A stretch of DNA of 64,000 nucleotides, from NCBI RefSeq assembly GCF_004120195.1, contig NZ_SCHN01000013.1, forward strand, positions 62,001 through 126,000. Reading direction: 5' to 3'. Source of the DNA: Enterovibrio baiacu. GTDB lineage: Bacteria > Pseudomonadota > Gammaproteobacteria > Enterobacterales > Vibrionaceae. The notes below the pieces were generated by a model, which had not been told where the DNA came from, did no database searches, and was given only the letters and a program-made list of their open reading frames with translations. Both the position numbers and the translations under genes were made by a program. Positions 29,003-38,290 of this stretch are shown here, in pieces. Numbering within the stretch: the stretch's first letter is position 1; each line of letters starts with the position of its first letter.

Positions 29003-30226
29003 ATGGCCGAGAAAGCCGCGCAGCTTCGCGCCTACCACTGGCGTGGATACACAAGCAAAGGCGCAAAAGTCAAAGGACAGTTATTGGCGTATCGTGAAGA
29101 CGAAGCGCGAAACATGCTCGCCGCGCAGCAGATTCGCATCGAGAAAATCAAGCAACGTTCACCGTCGTCTTGGGTAAAGCGTCGTAACACCGCCACCCCA
29201 AAAGACATCACTTTATTTACTCGCCAAATGGCAACCATGCTGGAAGCGGGCGTGCCACTTACCGAAACCCTGAAACTGCTGAAATCAAGTGCAAAAAAAG
29301 CCGAGCTTGGTCTGATCATCAATCAGATCTATCAACACATCGAGGCAGGTTCATCGCTCTCTCAAGCGATGAAAAACAGCTCCCCCTTGTTTGATCAGTT
29401 CTATTGCGACCTCGTGGCAACGGGCGAACAAACAGGCCGCTTAGAGCAAATTTTCGCGCGAATCTGTGTTTACCGAGAAAAGAGCGAAGCCACGCGTGCC
29501 AAAGTGATCAAGGCCATGATCTACCCCAGTATCGTTTCCTTGATTGCGCTGCTGGTGACCATTGGCATGTTGATTTTCGTTATTCCGCAATTTAAAGATG
29601 TGTTCTCATCCTTTAATGCCGAGCTGCCTTGGTTTACGTTGAAAGTCCTTAGCGTGTCTGATGCGCTTCAAAACTATGGACACTATCTCTTTCTTATCAC
29701 TGTACTGTCAGTGCTGGCATTCAAAGCCAGTTATAACAAGAGCGACGCGTTTAAACTGAAAGTCAGTCAGTTTTCCCTGCATATCCCTATTATTGGCGAC
29801 GTGTTGACCAAGGCGACCTTGTCGCGGTTTACCCGCACACTCGCAACCACCTTTAGCGCGGGTATTCCGCTGCTAAGCGGGCTGGCAGCCGCAGGAAAAA
29901 CAACCAATAACGTCTATTTCACTCATGTCATCGAACATGTTCACCAACAAACGGCTGGCGGACGCCCTTTGCATCGCGCCATCAAAGAAACAGACGCCTT
30001 TCCCGACATGATGATTCAAATGGTCATGATCGGCGAAGAGTCCGGTGCATTGGATGACATGCTGAATAAAGTGGCAGTGATCTACGAAGCGGATGTCGAC
30101 AACACCGTCGATAACCTCGGTAAAATCCTGGAACCACTGATCATCGTGACATTGGGGTTATTGATCGGCTCTTTGGTTATCGCCATGTATTTACCCATGT
30201 TCGACCTCATGAGTGTCATGGGGTAA
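29003..30226 (+). CDS. pilC: Type IV pilus inner-membrane platform protein PilC
   Basis: A 407-residue polytopic inner-membrane protein on which PilB and PilT act. It contains two T2SSF domains (about 70-193 and 275-398), each beginning with FTRQMATMLEAGVPL- or FTRTLATTFSAGIPL-like sequence, with membrane helices near 170-195, 215-240 and 375-400. I used the ATG at 29003, with AAGGA upstream; the TTG just before it is an alternative. Spaced 12 bp from pilB; a 137-bp gap with a long inverted repeat separates it from pilD. Confidence 0.95.
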   Translation: MAEKAAQLRAYHWRGYTSKGAKVKGQLLAYREDEARNMLAAQQIRIEKIKQRSPSSWVKRRNTATPKDITLFTRQMATMLEAGVPLTETLKLLKSSAKKAELGLIINQIYQHIEAGSSLSQAMKNSSPLFDQFYCDLVATGEQTGRLEQIFARICVYREKSEATRAKVIKAMIYPSIVSLIALLVTIGMLIFVIPQFKDVFSSFNAELPWFTLKVLSVSDALQNYGHYLFLITVLSVLAFKASYNKSDAFKLKVSQFSLHIPIIGDVLTKATLSRFTRTLATTFSAGIPLLSGLAAAGKTTNNVYFTHVIEHVHQQTAGGRPLHRAIKETDAFPDMMIQMVMIGEESGALDDMLNKVAVIYEADVDNTVDNLGKILEPLIIVTLGLLIGSLVIAMYLPMFDLMSVMG

Positions 30227-30242
30227 ACCTTCCCTCCCACTG

Positions 30243-30305
30243 TCCTCTTATTCATGTGAACACGACAAGCATTCGATAGATGTTTAAATTCAGTGAATAA
30301 GAGGA
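30243..30305. repeat. 12-bp inverted repeat between pilC and pilD
   Basis: TCCTCTTATTCA (30243-30254) and TGAATAAGAGGA (30294-30305) are perfect arms separated by 39 nt. There is no U run, so it is more likely an RNA fold, processing signal or remnant element than a terminator. Confidence 0.6.
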
Positions 30306-30363
30306 TAGAGACAGGCTGCACAACCCGTTATCATATCGTCATAAACTCACATTGGATTTCAAG

Positions 30364-31233
30364 ATGGATTGGCTGTTCGACTCTCCGAGTCTGTATGTTT
30401 TTCTCGCGTCTGTATTTGGACTTATCGTTGGCAGCTTTCTCAACGTGGTGATTTACCGTTTTCCGATCATGCTTGAGCGTCAGTGGAAAACCGAATGCCA
30501 TGAGTGCTTTCCAGACTTGCCCGCACCTGAACCCGAAGAACCGTTTAATCTCAGCATTCCACGTTCACACTGCCCGTCTTGCAAACAGCCGGTTAAGGCG
30601 ATCGACAACGTGCCTTTGCTGAGCTGGTTGCTGCTCGGCGGAAAATGCCGACACTGTAAAACAAAAATCAGCGCGCGTTACCCGTTCGTTGAATTGCTTA
30701 CCGCTGTCACAGTAGGTTTAACCGCTTACTTCATCCCAGGGTCGTATTGGTCCCTCGCGGCGATAGGTTTCACCTTTGTGCTTATCGCGCTGTGCTTCAT
30801 CGACATCGATACCATGTTGCTGCCAGATCAAATGACACTCCCCCTAATGTGGGCAGGCTTACTGGCAGCCCTCGTCGGCATTTCCCCTCTATCGCTTGAA
30901 GAGGCTTTGATTGGTGCAATGGCGGGTTACTTGTCGCTGTGGAGCGTGTTTCAGCTCTTTAAGCTTCTCACTGGCAAGGAAGGAATGGGATATGGTGACT
31001 TTAAATTACTTGCCGCATTAGGCGCGTGGTTGGGGTGGCAACAATTGCCTTTTGTAATTCTTGTTGCCTCATTTACCGGCGCGATTGCAGGCCTGATTCT
31101 GATGCGCGTTAAAGGCACAGGAAAAGAAACACCTTTCTCATTTGGTCCTTACCTTGCCATTGCGGGCTGGATTAGTCTGCTTTGGGGCAATAGTATTGTC
31201 GACTGGTATCTGACTTCATATTTAGGGATGTAA
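30364..31233 (+). CDS. pilD: Prepilin peptidase / N-methyltransferase PilD
   Basis: A 289-residue inner-membrane aspartic protease that cleaves type IV prepilins and type II secretion pseudopilins and methylates the new N-terminus. The N-terminal domain has the four zinc cysteines in HCPSCKQ and KCRHCKTK; catalytic aspartates are in [10 protein letters not shown] and [14 protein letters not shown]. About eight hydrophobic helices. The ATG at 30364 is favoured; a TTG four codons earlier is possible. It abuts coaE, which starts right after its stop codon. Confidence 0.95.
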   Translation: MDWLFDSPSLYVFLASVFGLIVGSFLNVVIYRFPIMLERQWKTECHECFPDLPAPEPEEPFNLSIPRSHCPSCKQPVKAIDNVPLLSWLLLGGKCRHCKTKISARYPFVELLTAVTVGLTAYFIPGSYWSLAAIGFTFVLIALCFIDIDTMLLPDQMTLPLMWAGLLAALVGISPLSLEEALIGAMAGYLSLWSVFQLFKLLTGKEGMGYGDFKLLAALGAWLGWQQLPFVILVASFTGAIAGLILMRVKGTGKETPFSFGPYLAIAGWISLLWGNSIVDWYLTSYLGM

Positions 31234-31848
31234 ATGGCTTTTGTCATCGGGCTTACGGGCGGCATTGGGAGTGGAAAAACCACAGTAGCAAATCTGTTCG
31301 CAGATAAAGGCATTGATGTTATCGACGCTGACATCATTGCGCGACAAGTTGTTGAACCGGGTACAGAAGGTTTAGCGGCCATTGTCGACAAATTCGGTGC
31401 TGACATTCTTGATGCGCAAGGCATGCTGGATCGCGGCAAGCTCAGAGCCCACATTTTCTCAACGCCAGATGCAAAAGACTGGCTGAATGCATTGCTGCAC
31501 CCAGCCATCCGCTTAGAGATGCTGCGACAGACGCAACAAGCCACCTCGCCCTATTGCATGCTTGTGGTGCCATTGCTTGTCGAAAATGGGTTACAAAGCC
31601 TTTGCGACCGTATTCTGGTAGTTGATGTATCAGAGCAAACACAGATCGAACGCACGACACAAAGAGATAGCGTCGATGAGACTCAGGTAAAAAATATCTT
31701 AAAAGCACAAACATCCCGAAAAGAACGTCTTTCTTTTGCTGACGACGTCGTTGAGAATGAATGCAGTAATGAGGAACTCAACGCTCAGGTTGCTGCCTTA
31801 CACAGTCAATACGTTGCGTTAGCAGGGAAACAACGAGAATCATCATGA
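31234..31848 (+). CDS. coaE: Dephospho-CoA kinase
   Basis: A 204-residue P-loop kinase that phosphorylates the 3'-hydroxyl of dephospho-CoA, the last step of CoA synthesis. P-loop GGIGSGKTT is at residues 9-17, and the family motifs VIDADIIARQVVEPG and LHPAIR follow. The ATG directly follows the pilD stop, and the end overlaps the zapD start by 4 bp, so pilD-coaE-zapD are coupled. Confidence 0.95.
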   Translation: MAFVIGLTGGIGSGKTTVANLFADKGIDVIDADIIARQVVEPGTEGLAAIVDKFGADILDAQGMLDRGKLRAHIFSTPDAKDWLNALLHPAIRLEMLRQTQQATSPYCMLVVPLLVENGLQSLCDRILVVDVSEQTQIERTTQRDSVDETQVKNILKAQTSRKERLSFADDVVENECSNEELNAQVAALHSQYVALAGKQRESS

Positions 31849-32585
31849 CCAGCGATACCCTTTACGAGCATCCCTTAAATGAACAGGTTCGCGTCTATTT
31901 GCGCCTAGAACAGCTCTTACTGCAAATCTCTCAGTCAGAATCTTTCACCGAAAGCGGCCATTCAACGCTGTTCTTTAAAAGCATCTTCGATTTGATTGAG
32001 ATCCTCGAACAAGTTCAGGTCAAAGCCGATCTTGCTAAAGATCTTGAGAAGCAACGTGCCAAACTCCAAACCTGGTTAGATGTCCCTGCAGTTGATAAAG
32101 AACAACTCATGGCGCTACTTAGCGAAAGCCGCCAATTGCAGCAGACTCTCTTACAAGCACCTCGTTTAGGGCAAAAATTGCGTGAAGATAAGTTCCTCTC
32201 TTCCATTCGCCAACGCTTTTCTATTCCGGGTGGCACCTGCAGTTTTGACTTGCCCGCACTTCATCATTGGCTGAATTTGCCTCTGGCACACTGCCAAGCA
32301 GATGCCATTGAATGGCAGTCATCGTTAAAGCCTTTGAGTGATGCCCTGTCGTTTTGGCTACGATTGACCCGCGGCGGTGCTGCTATGCAACCCCTGACTG
32401 TGAAAAATGGCTTCCTTCAGCAAGACGTGGAAGGGGCGAGTCTTTTGCGTATTAAGATTTCACCAGACTATAATGCGTTCCCATTAATCTCAGGCCATAA
32501 ATCGCGGTTCGCCATCCGCTTTATGCCGTTTGATGAGAGCCAAAATGTCGCAGATAACATGTCGTTGTCTCTGGCGGTCTGTTAA
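31845..32585 (+). CDS. zapD: Cell division protein ZapD
   Basis: A 246-residue cytoplasmic protein that binds the FtsZ C-terminal tail and bundles FtsZ filaments. It matches the YacF/ZapD family (starts YEHPLNEQVRVYLRLEQLL; GGTCSFDLPALHHWL near 127; FAIRFMPFD near the end). It overlaps coaE by ATGA and is followed after 29 bp by yacG, the usual gammaproteobacterial order. Confidence 0.95.
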   Translation: MTSDTLYEHPLNEQVRVYLRLEQLLLQISQSESFTESGHSTLFFKSIFDLIEILEQVQVKADLAKDLEKQRAKLQTWLDVPAVDKEQLMALLSESRQLQQTLLQAPRLGQKLREDKFLSSIRQRFSIPGGTCSFDLPALHHWLNLPLAHCQADAIEWQSSLKPLSDALSFWLRLTRGGAAMQPLTVKNGFLQQDVEGASLLRIKISPDYNAFPLISGHKSRFAIRFMPFDESQNVADNMSLSLAVC

Positions 32586-32614
32586 CAACAATCAACCATG
32601 CTTTGAGGTAACTT

Positions 32615-32812
32615 GTGAAGCAAGAAAACCCTACCATCGTAAAATGCCCTCAGTGCAAACTGCCTGTTGTCTGGGGTGATGTGAGCCCTTACCGCCCGTT
32701 TTGTAGCAAGCGCTGTCAGCTGATTGATCTCGGCGAATGGGCCGATGAAGAGAAACGTATTGCAGGTGCGCCTGACATGTCTGACAGCGATGGATGGTCA
32801 GAGAATCAGTAA
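32615..32812 (+). CDS. yacG: DNA gyrase inhibitor YacG
   Basis: A 65-residue zinc protein that binds GyrB and inhibits gyrase in E. coli. Four zinc cysteines are visible in KCPQCKLPV and [15 protein letters not shown]. The start is GTG at 32615 with GAGGTAA upstream. A 9-bp tandem repeat begins at its stop codon. Confidence 0.94.
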   Translation: MKQENPTIVKCPQCKLPVVWGDVSPYRPFCSKRCQLIDLGEWADEEKRIAGAPDMSDSDGWSENQ

Positions 32813-32846
32813 AAGCAGGAAAAGCAGGAAAAGCAGGAAAAGCAGA
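32811..32846. repeat. 9-bp tandem repeat at the end of yacG
   Basis: Three copies of AAAAGCAGG and one variant AAAAGCAGA are directly repeated from the yacG stop codon on. The following sequence (GAGAATCGAGTGGCGAGAAA) resembles the GCGAGAA heptamer at 37085. Confidence 0.9.
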
Positions 32847-32930
32847 ATGAGAGAATCGAGTGGCGAGAAAGAGCAATGTACATCTTCGCTCGCCCCTTGA
32901 ATGAATTAATAGCTCTTGGAAAGTATCGCG

Positions 32931-33335
32931 TTACCCTAACACTTCAACAATCTTCGCTAATACCGGTGCGTTCGCTTCTGGGAAGGTAAAGTTCGACAGT
33001 TCGCTGATCGTCACCCATTGCCCGGGTTGACCTTCTTTTCCAAAAGGCTCACCGGTGAACCCATTAATCAAAAAGAAATCAAACGTCAGCGCTTTGTCTG
33101 GGTAGTCATGCGCTAATGAGCACAGCAGCTCAAGATCTGTTGTTGTGATCCCGACTTCTTCTTCAAGCTCACGCACAACGGCTTGCTCCGCCGTTTCACC
33201 CAGCTCAACCTGACCACCCGCAAACTCCCAAAAGCCGCCTTTATGCGCTTTTGCAGGACGTTGAGTGATGAAAATCTTGTTGCGGTCTTGATTCAGAATG
33301 ATGCCAGCCGCGATGTGAATGCGTTTCTTATCCAT
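32931..33335 (-). CDS. mutT: 8-oxo-dGTP diphosphatase MutT
   Basis: A 134-residue Nudix hydrolase that removes oxidised guanine nucleotides (8-oxo-dGTP) and so limits A:T to C:G mutation. The Nudix box is GGQVELGETAEQAVVRELEE followed by EVGI (about 39-62). The ATG at 33335 (MDKKRIHIAAGIIL) fits the family; the longer open frame adds 27 unlikely residues. It follows secA as in E. coli, with hairpins between. Confidence 0.93.
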   Translation of the reverse strand: MDKKRIHIAAGIILNQDRNKIFITQRPAKAHKGGFWEFAGGQVELGETAEQAVVRELEEEVGITTTDLELLCSLAHDYPDKALTFDFFLINGFTGEPFGKEGQPGQWVTISELSNFTFPEANAPVLAKIVEVLG

Positions 33336-33357
33336 GTTAACCCTAATCTTAATCCAT

Positions 33358-33406
33358 GAAAAAGGCCGCACAGCAGCGGCCTTTCCTATTGGGGTGTGCC
33401 CCCAAC
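33358..33406 (-). terminator. Terminator after secA
   Basis: Two hairpins: TTGGGG-TGTGC-CCCCAA (33389-33405) and AAAGGCCGC-ACAGCA-GCGGCCTTT (33361-33384). On the minus strand the second runs into TTTTTC, a good terminator 40-60 bp after the secA stop. Confidence 0.82.
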
Positions 33407-33423
33407 AATACCTCAATCAGTGA

Positions 33424-36144
33424 TTAGCTGATCTTACCGTGGCATTGTTTGAATTTCTTGCCTGAACCACAAGGGCATGGCTCGTTACGACCCACTTTAC
33501 GTTCACCGCGAACCACAGTATCAGACTCTTGCTCATGGCTGTCATCCAATTGGTTTTCCGCATCAGCATGGCTGACTTGCTGGTGACGTGCAGCTGCTTC
33601 AGCTTGCGCACGACGTTGCTCTTCCATGCGATCCACTTCTTCAGGCTGTTGAACACGTACACGGCTAAGTGTGGTCACAACGTCTGATTTCAGTGCATCC
33701 AACATGCCCTCAAACAGTTCAAACGACTCGCGCTTGTACTCTTGTTTCGGATTCTTTTGCGCATAGCCACGTAGGTGGATACCTTGACGAAGGTGATCCA
33801 TCGCCGCCAAGTGTTCTTTCCAAAGCGTATCCAGTGTTTGCAGCATGACGGCTTTTTCAAAGTTACGCAGGGTTTCTTCACCCACAGCCGCTTCTTTGGA
33901 TTTGTACACGTCAACGATGGTGTTAAGAATACGCTCACGAAGCTGCTCTTCATAAAGCTTGTCGTCGTTGTCTAGCCACTCTTGAAGCGCCATTTCAACG
34001 TCGAAGTCAGCTTTCAAGCGTGCTTCAAGGCCTGCAACGTCCCACATTTCGTCGAGCGACTGAGGTGGAATGTATTGATCAATCACATCGTTGATCACGT
34101 CTTCACGGTTTTGTTCGATCATATCGCTGATGTCATTGGTGTTCATCAGTTCATCACGTAACTCATACACCACTTTACGCTGGTCGTTGGCAACGTCATC
34201 GAATTCAAGAAGCTGTTTACGGATATCGAAGTTACGGCCTTCAACTTTACGTTGTGCGTTTTCGATGGCCTTGTTCACCCATGGGTGTTCAATGGCTTCG
34301 CCTTCTTCCATCCCCAGTTTCTTCATCATATTAGACACACGCTCAGACGCGAAAATACGCATCAGTGAATCTTCCATTGAAAGGTAGAAACGGCTTGAGC
34401 CAGGGTCACCCTGACGACCTGAACGACCACGAAGCTGGTTATCGATACGGCGAGATTCATGACGCTCAGTACCAATGATGTGAAGACCACCCGCAGCTTT
34501 AACGGCATCGTGAGATTCACGCCACTTGGCTTTAATGTCCTCGATTTGCTGCTCTGTTGGGTTTTCCAACTTAGCAACTTCAGTCTGCCAGCTACCACCC
34601 AATACGATATCCGTACCACGGCCTGCCATGTTCGTTGCAATGGTGACCGCACCCGGGGAACCCGCTTCAGCAATGATGTCTGCTTCATGTGCGTGGAACT
34701 TGGCGTTCAATACGGCGTGTTTTACGCCGGCTTCATTCAGTGCATTCGACAGCAATTCTGATTTTTCAATCGACACGGTACCCACAAGAGAAGGCTGACC
34801 TTTCTCACTGCGCGTTTTGATGTCTTCGATAATGGCGTTGAACTTCTCGCGCTCAGTCATGTAAACCTGATCCGCCATGTCATCACGCACCATAGGTTTG
34901 TTGGTTGGGATAACAACGGTATCTAGACCATAGATTGACTGGAATTCGAAGGCTTCGGTATCAGCAGTACCTGTCATGCCTGACAGTTTTTCGTAAAGAC
35001 GGAAGTAGTTCTGGAAGGTGATAGATGCCAGTGTTTGGTTTTCATTCTGAATCTTCACACCTTCTTTCGCTTCAACCGCTTGGTGTAAACCTTCAGACCA
35101 ACGACGACCAGGCATCGTACGGCCAGTGTGCTCATCAACGATAATGACTTCATCGTCTTTCACGATGTAATCAACGTCTTTTTCGAACAGCACGTGTGCA
35201 CGAAGTGCAGCATTAATGTGGTGAAGCAGAGAAATGTTGGCAGGAGAGTACAGGGTATCCATCTCTTCCATCAGGCCATTTTTCTTCAAAAGATCTTCAA
35301 CAAACTCTTGGCCCGTTTCGGTCAAGTGCGCTTGTTTGGATTTTTCATCAACGGTGAAGTGGCCGTCACCACGGTATTCTTCACTGTCTTCTTTGTCTTG
35401 GCGAACCAGTTGAGGGATCAGTGCATTGATGCGCGCATACATTTCAGAGCTGTCTTCAGCTGGACCTGAAATGATCAAAGGCGTACGTGCTTCATCGATC
35501 AAGATGGAGTCAACTTCATCCACCACTGCGAAGTAACGTTCACGTTGCACACGGTCTTCCGCGCGGAACGCCATGTTGTCACGTAGGTAGTCAAAACCAA
35601 ATTCGTTGTTTGTTCCGTAAAGGATATCGGCTTGGTACGCTGCTTTTTTCTCTGGCGGAGCCATGTTAGGTACGTTCGTACCAACGGTCATATCAAGGAA
35701 TTCAAATAGCGGACGGTTTGTTTCAGCATCACGTTTTGCAAGGTAATCATTCACGGTAACAACGTGAACGCCTTTACCGGTTAAGGCATGCAAATAAGCA
35801 GGTAGCGTTGCGGTCAGCGTTTTACCTTCACCGGTACGCATCTCTGCAATCTGGCCATTGTTCAAGACCATACCACCGACCATTTGCATGTCGAAGTGGC
35901 GCATGCCATAGACACGCTTAGACGCTTCGCGAACCGTTGCAAACGCTTCTGGCAGGATGACATCAAGGTCTTCGCCTTGCGCGATACGTTGACGGAATTC
36001 AGCGGTTTTCGCTTTTAGCTCATCGTCGCCATATGCTTCAAATTGTGGCTCAAGCTTGTTGATTTCATTGACGACTTTGCGAAGACGGCGCAGTGTGCGG
36101 TCATTGCGGCTTCCGATTACTTTAGTAATTAATTTCGATAACAT
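33424..36144 (-). CDS. secA: Preprotein translocase ATPase SecA
   Basis: The 906-residue motor that pushes unfolded proteins through SecYEG. Walker A MRTGEGKT (about 102-109), DEAD-like [16 protein letters not shown], the helicase motif [11 protein letters not shown] and the C-terminal zinc/SecB-binding tail [14 protein letters not shown] are all present. I used the ATG at 36144 ([11 protein letters not shown]), the usual family start; 16 upstream codons are open but not family-like. In E. coli secM precedes secA; here the upstream 469 bp lack a recognisable SecM and dciA is divergent. Confidence 0.96.
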   Translation of the reverse strand: MLSKLITKVIGSRNDRTLRRLRKVVNEINKLEPQFEAYGDDELKAKTAEFRQRIAQGEDLDVILPEAFATVREASKRVYGMRHFDMQMVGGMVLNNGQIAEMRTGEGKTLTATLPAYLHALTGKGVHVVTVNDYLAKRDAETNRPLFEFLDMTVGTNVPNMAPPEKKAAYQADILYGTNNEFGFDYLRDNMAFRAEDRVQRERYFAVVDEVDSILIDEARTPLIISGPAEDSSEMYARINALIPQLVRQDKEDSEEYRGDGHFTVDEKSKQAHLTETGQEFVEDLLKKNGLMEEMDTLYSPANISLLHHINAALRAHVLFEKDVDYIVKDDEVIIVDEHTGRTMPGRRWSEGLHQAVEAKEGVKIQNENQTLASITFQNYFRLYEKLSGMTGTADTEAFEFQSIYGLDTVVIPTNKPMVRDDMADQVYMTEREKFNAIIEDIKTRSEKGQPSLVGTVSIEKSELLSNALNEAGVKHAVLNAKFHAHEADIIAEAGSPGAVTIATNMAGRGTDIVLGGSWQTEVAKLENPTEQQIEDIKAKWRESHDAVKAAGGLHIIGTERHESRRIDNQLRGRSGRQGDPGSSRFYLSMEDSLMRIFASERVSNMMKKLGMEEGEAIEHPWVNKAIENAQRKVEGRNFDIRKQLLEFDDVANDQRKVVYELRDELMNTNDISDMIEQNREDVINDVIDQYIPPQSLDEMWDVAGLEARLKADFDVEMALQEWLDNDDKLYEEQLRERILNTIVDVYKSKEAAVGEETLRNFEKAVMLQTLDTLWKEHLAAMDHLRQGIHLRGYAQKNPKQEYKRESFELFEGMLDALKSDVVTTLSRVRVQQPEEVDRMEEQRRAQAEAAARHQQVSHADAENQLDDSHEQESDTVVRGERKVGRNEPCPCGSGKKFKQCHGKIS

Positions 36145-36613
36145 GGCTTTGCCGTTTCTCTCATATTTTTTACGCTTTAGCGTCAGAGCCAAAGCCGGGA
36201 TGCTGCGCGGCAGAGAAAGATCAGCAATGTCCTCTGCCAGAATTCTTTGTCGGACATCTTTGTCGAAAAAGAAACCGTATTTATAGCGATGATCTTGTGC
36301 CTTCAGGAAAGTATTTCAAGGCCTATTAATAATTTAATCACGCAACGAGATCGTGATGATCAATCTCGGGGGAATAATCATAAGCCATATCGACACGTCA
36401 TCCCACCTGTAATGCGGGTCGCACCGTTTTTGATACTAAAAATTAGAACCTGTTCATTCCCTGCGTCATTCATCGCGCAGTTTCTATGCAATTCAAACAG
36501 AGAAATAGGTGCAGACTTCAAGTAAAGACCCGTGAAACAGGCATTAGACTTCACAAACATGGTGTCTATTTCGTTCGCCTGATACCCTTGAAGAAGAGAA
36601 AGCGGATAGCAAG
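36145..36613. other. 469-bp divergent intergenic region secA / dciA
   Basis: No convincing gene. Short open frames on either strand lack a signal peptide or arrest motif. It should hold the promoters of secA and dciA. A small inverted repeat CGAGAT...ATCTCG is seen at about 36348-36370. The length is unusual for this tightly packed region. Confidence 0.5.
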
Positions 36614-37084
36614 ATGGTTATGCGAGATCACAGACCGAAATCCACATTAGATTTACTGGAAGGCAACGCCTCAGGGCAAGTGCGTCAGCGCGCCCTCGCG
36701 CTAGCAAAGCTCAATGACCAGATTAAGCAGCTTTTACCCGCACAGTCGGCAAAACATTGCCGCGTTGCAAACTACCGTGATGGCACTTTAATCCTTGAGT
36801 GCGGTTCGTCATCGTGGGCAACACGTTTGAATTACGACAGACAAATGCTGCTTTCAGCCTTACGCAGAGAAGCATTGCCGTCCCTCTCAACCATCGAGAT
36901 AAAGGTAAACCCCGAGCTCGCGAAATCAGATATTCGAATAGAAGCCGAAAAGAAAATGGCTGAACCACGTACACTAAGCCCCATTGCTGCGGAATATTTA
37001 AAAGCTGTCGCTGAAATGGTGCCTGATAAGCTGAAAAAGCGCTTAGAGGCGATTGCGGCGTTATCTAACAAAGGTGAGCAGTAA
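36614..37084 (+). CDS. dciA: DciA family replicative helicase operator (DUF721)
   Basis: A 156-residue protein of the DUF721 family. DciA loads or recruits the replicative helicase DnaB in bacteria that lack DnaC. The conserved core is ANYRDGTLILECGSSSWATR with LNYDRQMLLSALR (about 55-90), a KH-like fold; the remaining C-terminal part is polar. It sits between secA and lpxC, its normal place in Vibrionaceae. A second ATG six bp later is an alternative start. Its end runs into a heptamer repeat array. Confidence 0.9.
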   Translation: MVMRDHRPKSTLDLLEGNASGQVRQRALALAKLNDQIKQLLPAQSAKHCRVANYRDGTLILECGSSSWATRLNYDRQMLLSALRREALPSLSTIEIKVNPELAKSDIRIEAEKKMAEPRTLSPIAAEYLKAVAEMVPDKLKKRLEAIAALSNKGEQ

Positions 37085-37172
37085 GCGAGAAGCGAGAAGC
37101 GAGAAGCGAGAAGCGAGAAGCGAGAAGCGAGAAGCGAGAAGCGAGAAGCGAGAAGCGAGAAGCGAGAAGCGA
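37085..37172. repeat. Heptamer tandem array (GCGAGAA) x12
   Basis: Twelve perfect copies of GCGAGAA from 37085 to 37168 followed by partial GCGA, starting immediately after the dciA stop and ending before the terminator. Perfect copies point to recent slippage expansion and likely strain-to-strain variation in number. Confidence 0.97.
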
Positions 37173-37206
37173 ATCGATTGTCACAGCAGCCCAAAAGAAA
37201 CACGCA

Positions 37207-37240
37207 TAAAAAAACCGAAGCCAAGGCTTCGGTTTTTTTG
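37207..37240. terminator. Bidirectional terminator between dciA and lpxC
   Basis: AAAACCGAAGCC and GGCTTCGGTTTT form a 12-bp stem with an AA centre (about 37211-37236), flanked by long A and T runs. Confidence 0.93.
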
Positions 37241-37255
37241 TATTCGCTTAGGTTA

Positions 37256-38173
37256 TTACGCCAATACCATTCCTGGTTCAGCAAACCTAACTGGCAATGT
37301 CTGTGCGTCTTCGAAGGTCGCCCATTCCCAAGCTTCTTGATCAGCAAGTACTGCGCGAAGAAGTTGGTTGTTCAACGCGTGGCCTGATTTATAAGCACGC
37401 ATTTCACCGATAATGTTATGACCACACATGTATAGGTCGCCAATGGCATCCAATACTTTGTGTTTAACAAGCTCATCGTTAAAACGCAGGCCGTCTTCGT
37501 TAAGGATACGGTAGTCATCCAAAACGATGGCACAATCAAAGCTACCACCCAAACACAGGTTACGTGATTGGAGGTATTCAATGTCACGCATGAACCCGAA
37601 GGTACGTGCACGGCTGATATCTTTGATGAACGATTGTGAAGAAAAATCTAACACCAGACTTTGCTGCTCTGCTTCAATCGCTGGGTGATTGAAATCAATG
37701 GCGAAATCGAGTCGGAACCCGTCATAAGGCACAAGCTCAGCCCATTTGTCGCCGTCTTCGATGCGAACAGGTTTCTTGATACGCACGAATCGCTTCGGCG
37801 CATTCAAGGTTTCAATACCCGCAGATTGCAGCAGATAGATAAATGGACTGGCACTGCCGTCCATAATTGGAATTTCTGGTGCGTCAACTTCAACAATAAC
37901 GTTATCAATACCCAAACCCGCAAGCGCGGCATTCAAGTGCTCAACCGTAGAAATACGAACGTCGTCGTCATTGACCAGTGCAGTACACAGCATTGTATCG
38001 CGTACTGACGCAGGATCTGCCGGAAAATCTACCGGTGGATTAAGGTCAGTACGGCGGTAAATAACGCCAGTGTTAGCTGCAGCTGGGCGCAGGATCAATG
38101 TGACCTTACGACCCGAGTGCAAACCCACTCCCGTCGTTTGAACAATAGTCTTTAATGTTCGTTGTCTAATCAT
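37256..38173 (-). CDS. lpxC: UDP-3-O-acyl-N-acetylglucosamine deacetylase
   Basis: The 305-residue zinc enzyme that catalyses the committed step of lipid A synthesis. Zinc ligands are in [10 protein letters not shown] (near residue 78) and [16 protein letters not shown] (near 237-245), with catalytic [10 protein letters not shown] near the end. It is 117 bp downstream of ftsZ, the usual dcw-lpxC arrangement. In E. coli its level is controlled by FtsH through the C-terminal tail; the tail here ends FAEPGMVLA, similarly hydrophobic. Confidence 0.97.
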   Translation of the reverse strand: MIRQRTLKTIVQTTGVGLHSGRKVTLILRPAAANTGVIYRRTDLNPPVDFPADPASVRDTMLCTALVNDDDVRISTVEHLNAALAGLGIDNVIVEVDAPEIPIMDGSASPFIYLLQSAGIETLNAPKRFVRIKKPVRIEDGDKWAELVPYDGFRLDFAIDFNHPAIEAEQQSLVLDFSSQSFIKDISRARTFGFMRDIEYLQSRNLCLGGSFDCAIVLDDYRILNEDGLRFNDELVKHKVLDAIGDLYMCGHNIIGEMRAYKSGHALNNQLLRAVLADQEAWEWATFEDAQTLPVRFAEPGMVLA

Positions 38174-38290
38174 CTGCCATTCCCAACTGAATTTAATTTC
38201 TGCGCACTAAGTCACTCATTACACTGTCACAACAGCATAAAACGGGCGCAATAATACCACGCAACTGTACACAAACCAAGCGCTACGAGA

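Noticed and set aside
36378-36560. 60-residue ORF upstream of secA as SecM
   Set aside because: No signal peptide and no arrest motif like FxxxxWIxxxxGIRAGP; position and composition look random.
37085-37168. Tandem heptamer as a CRISPR array
   Set aside because: Copies are adjacent with no unique spacers, and no cas gene is present.
37053-37340. ORF reading through the heptamer array
   Set aside because: The protein is a KREARSE-like repeat created by the array, in a different frame from dciA.
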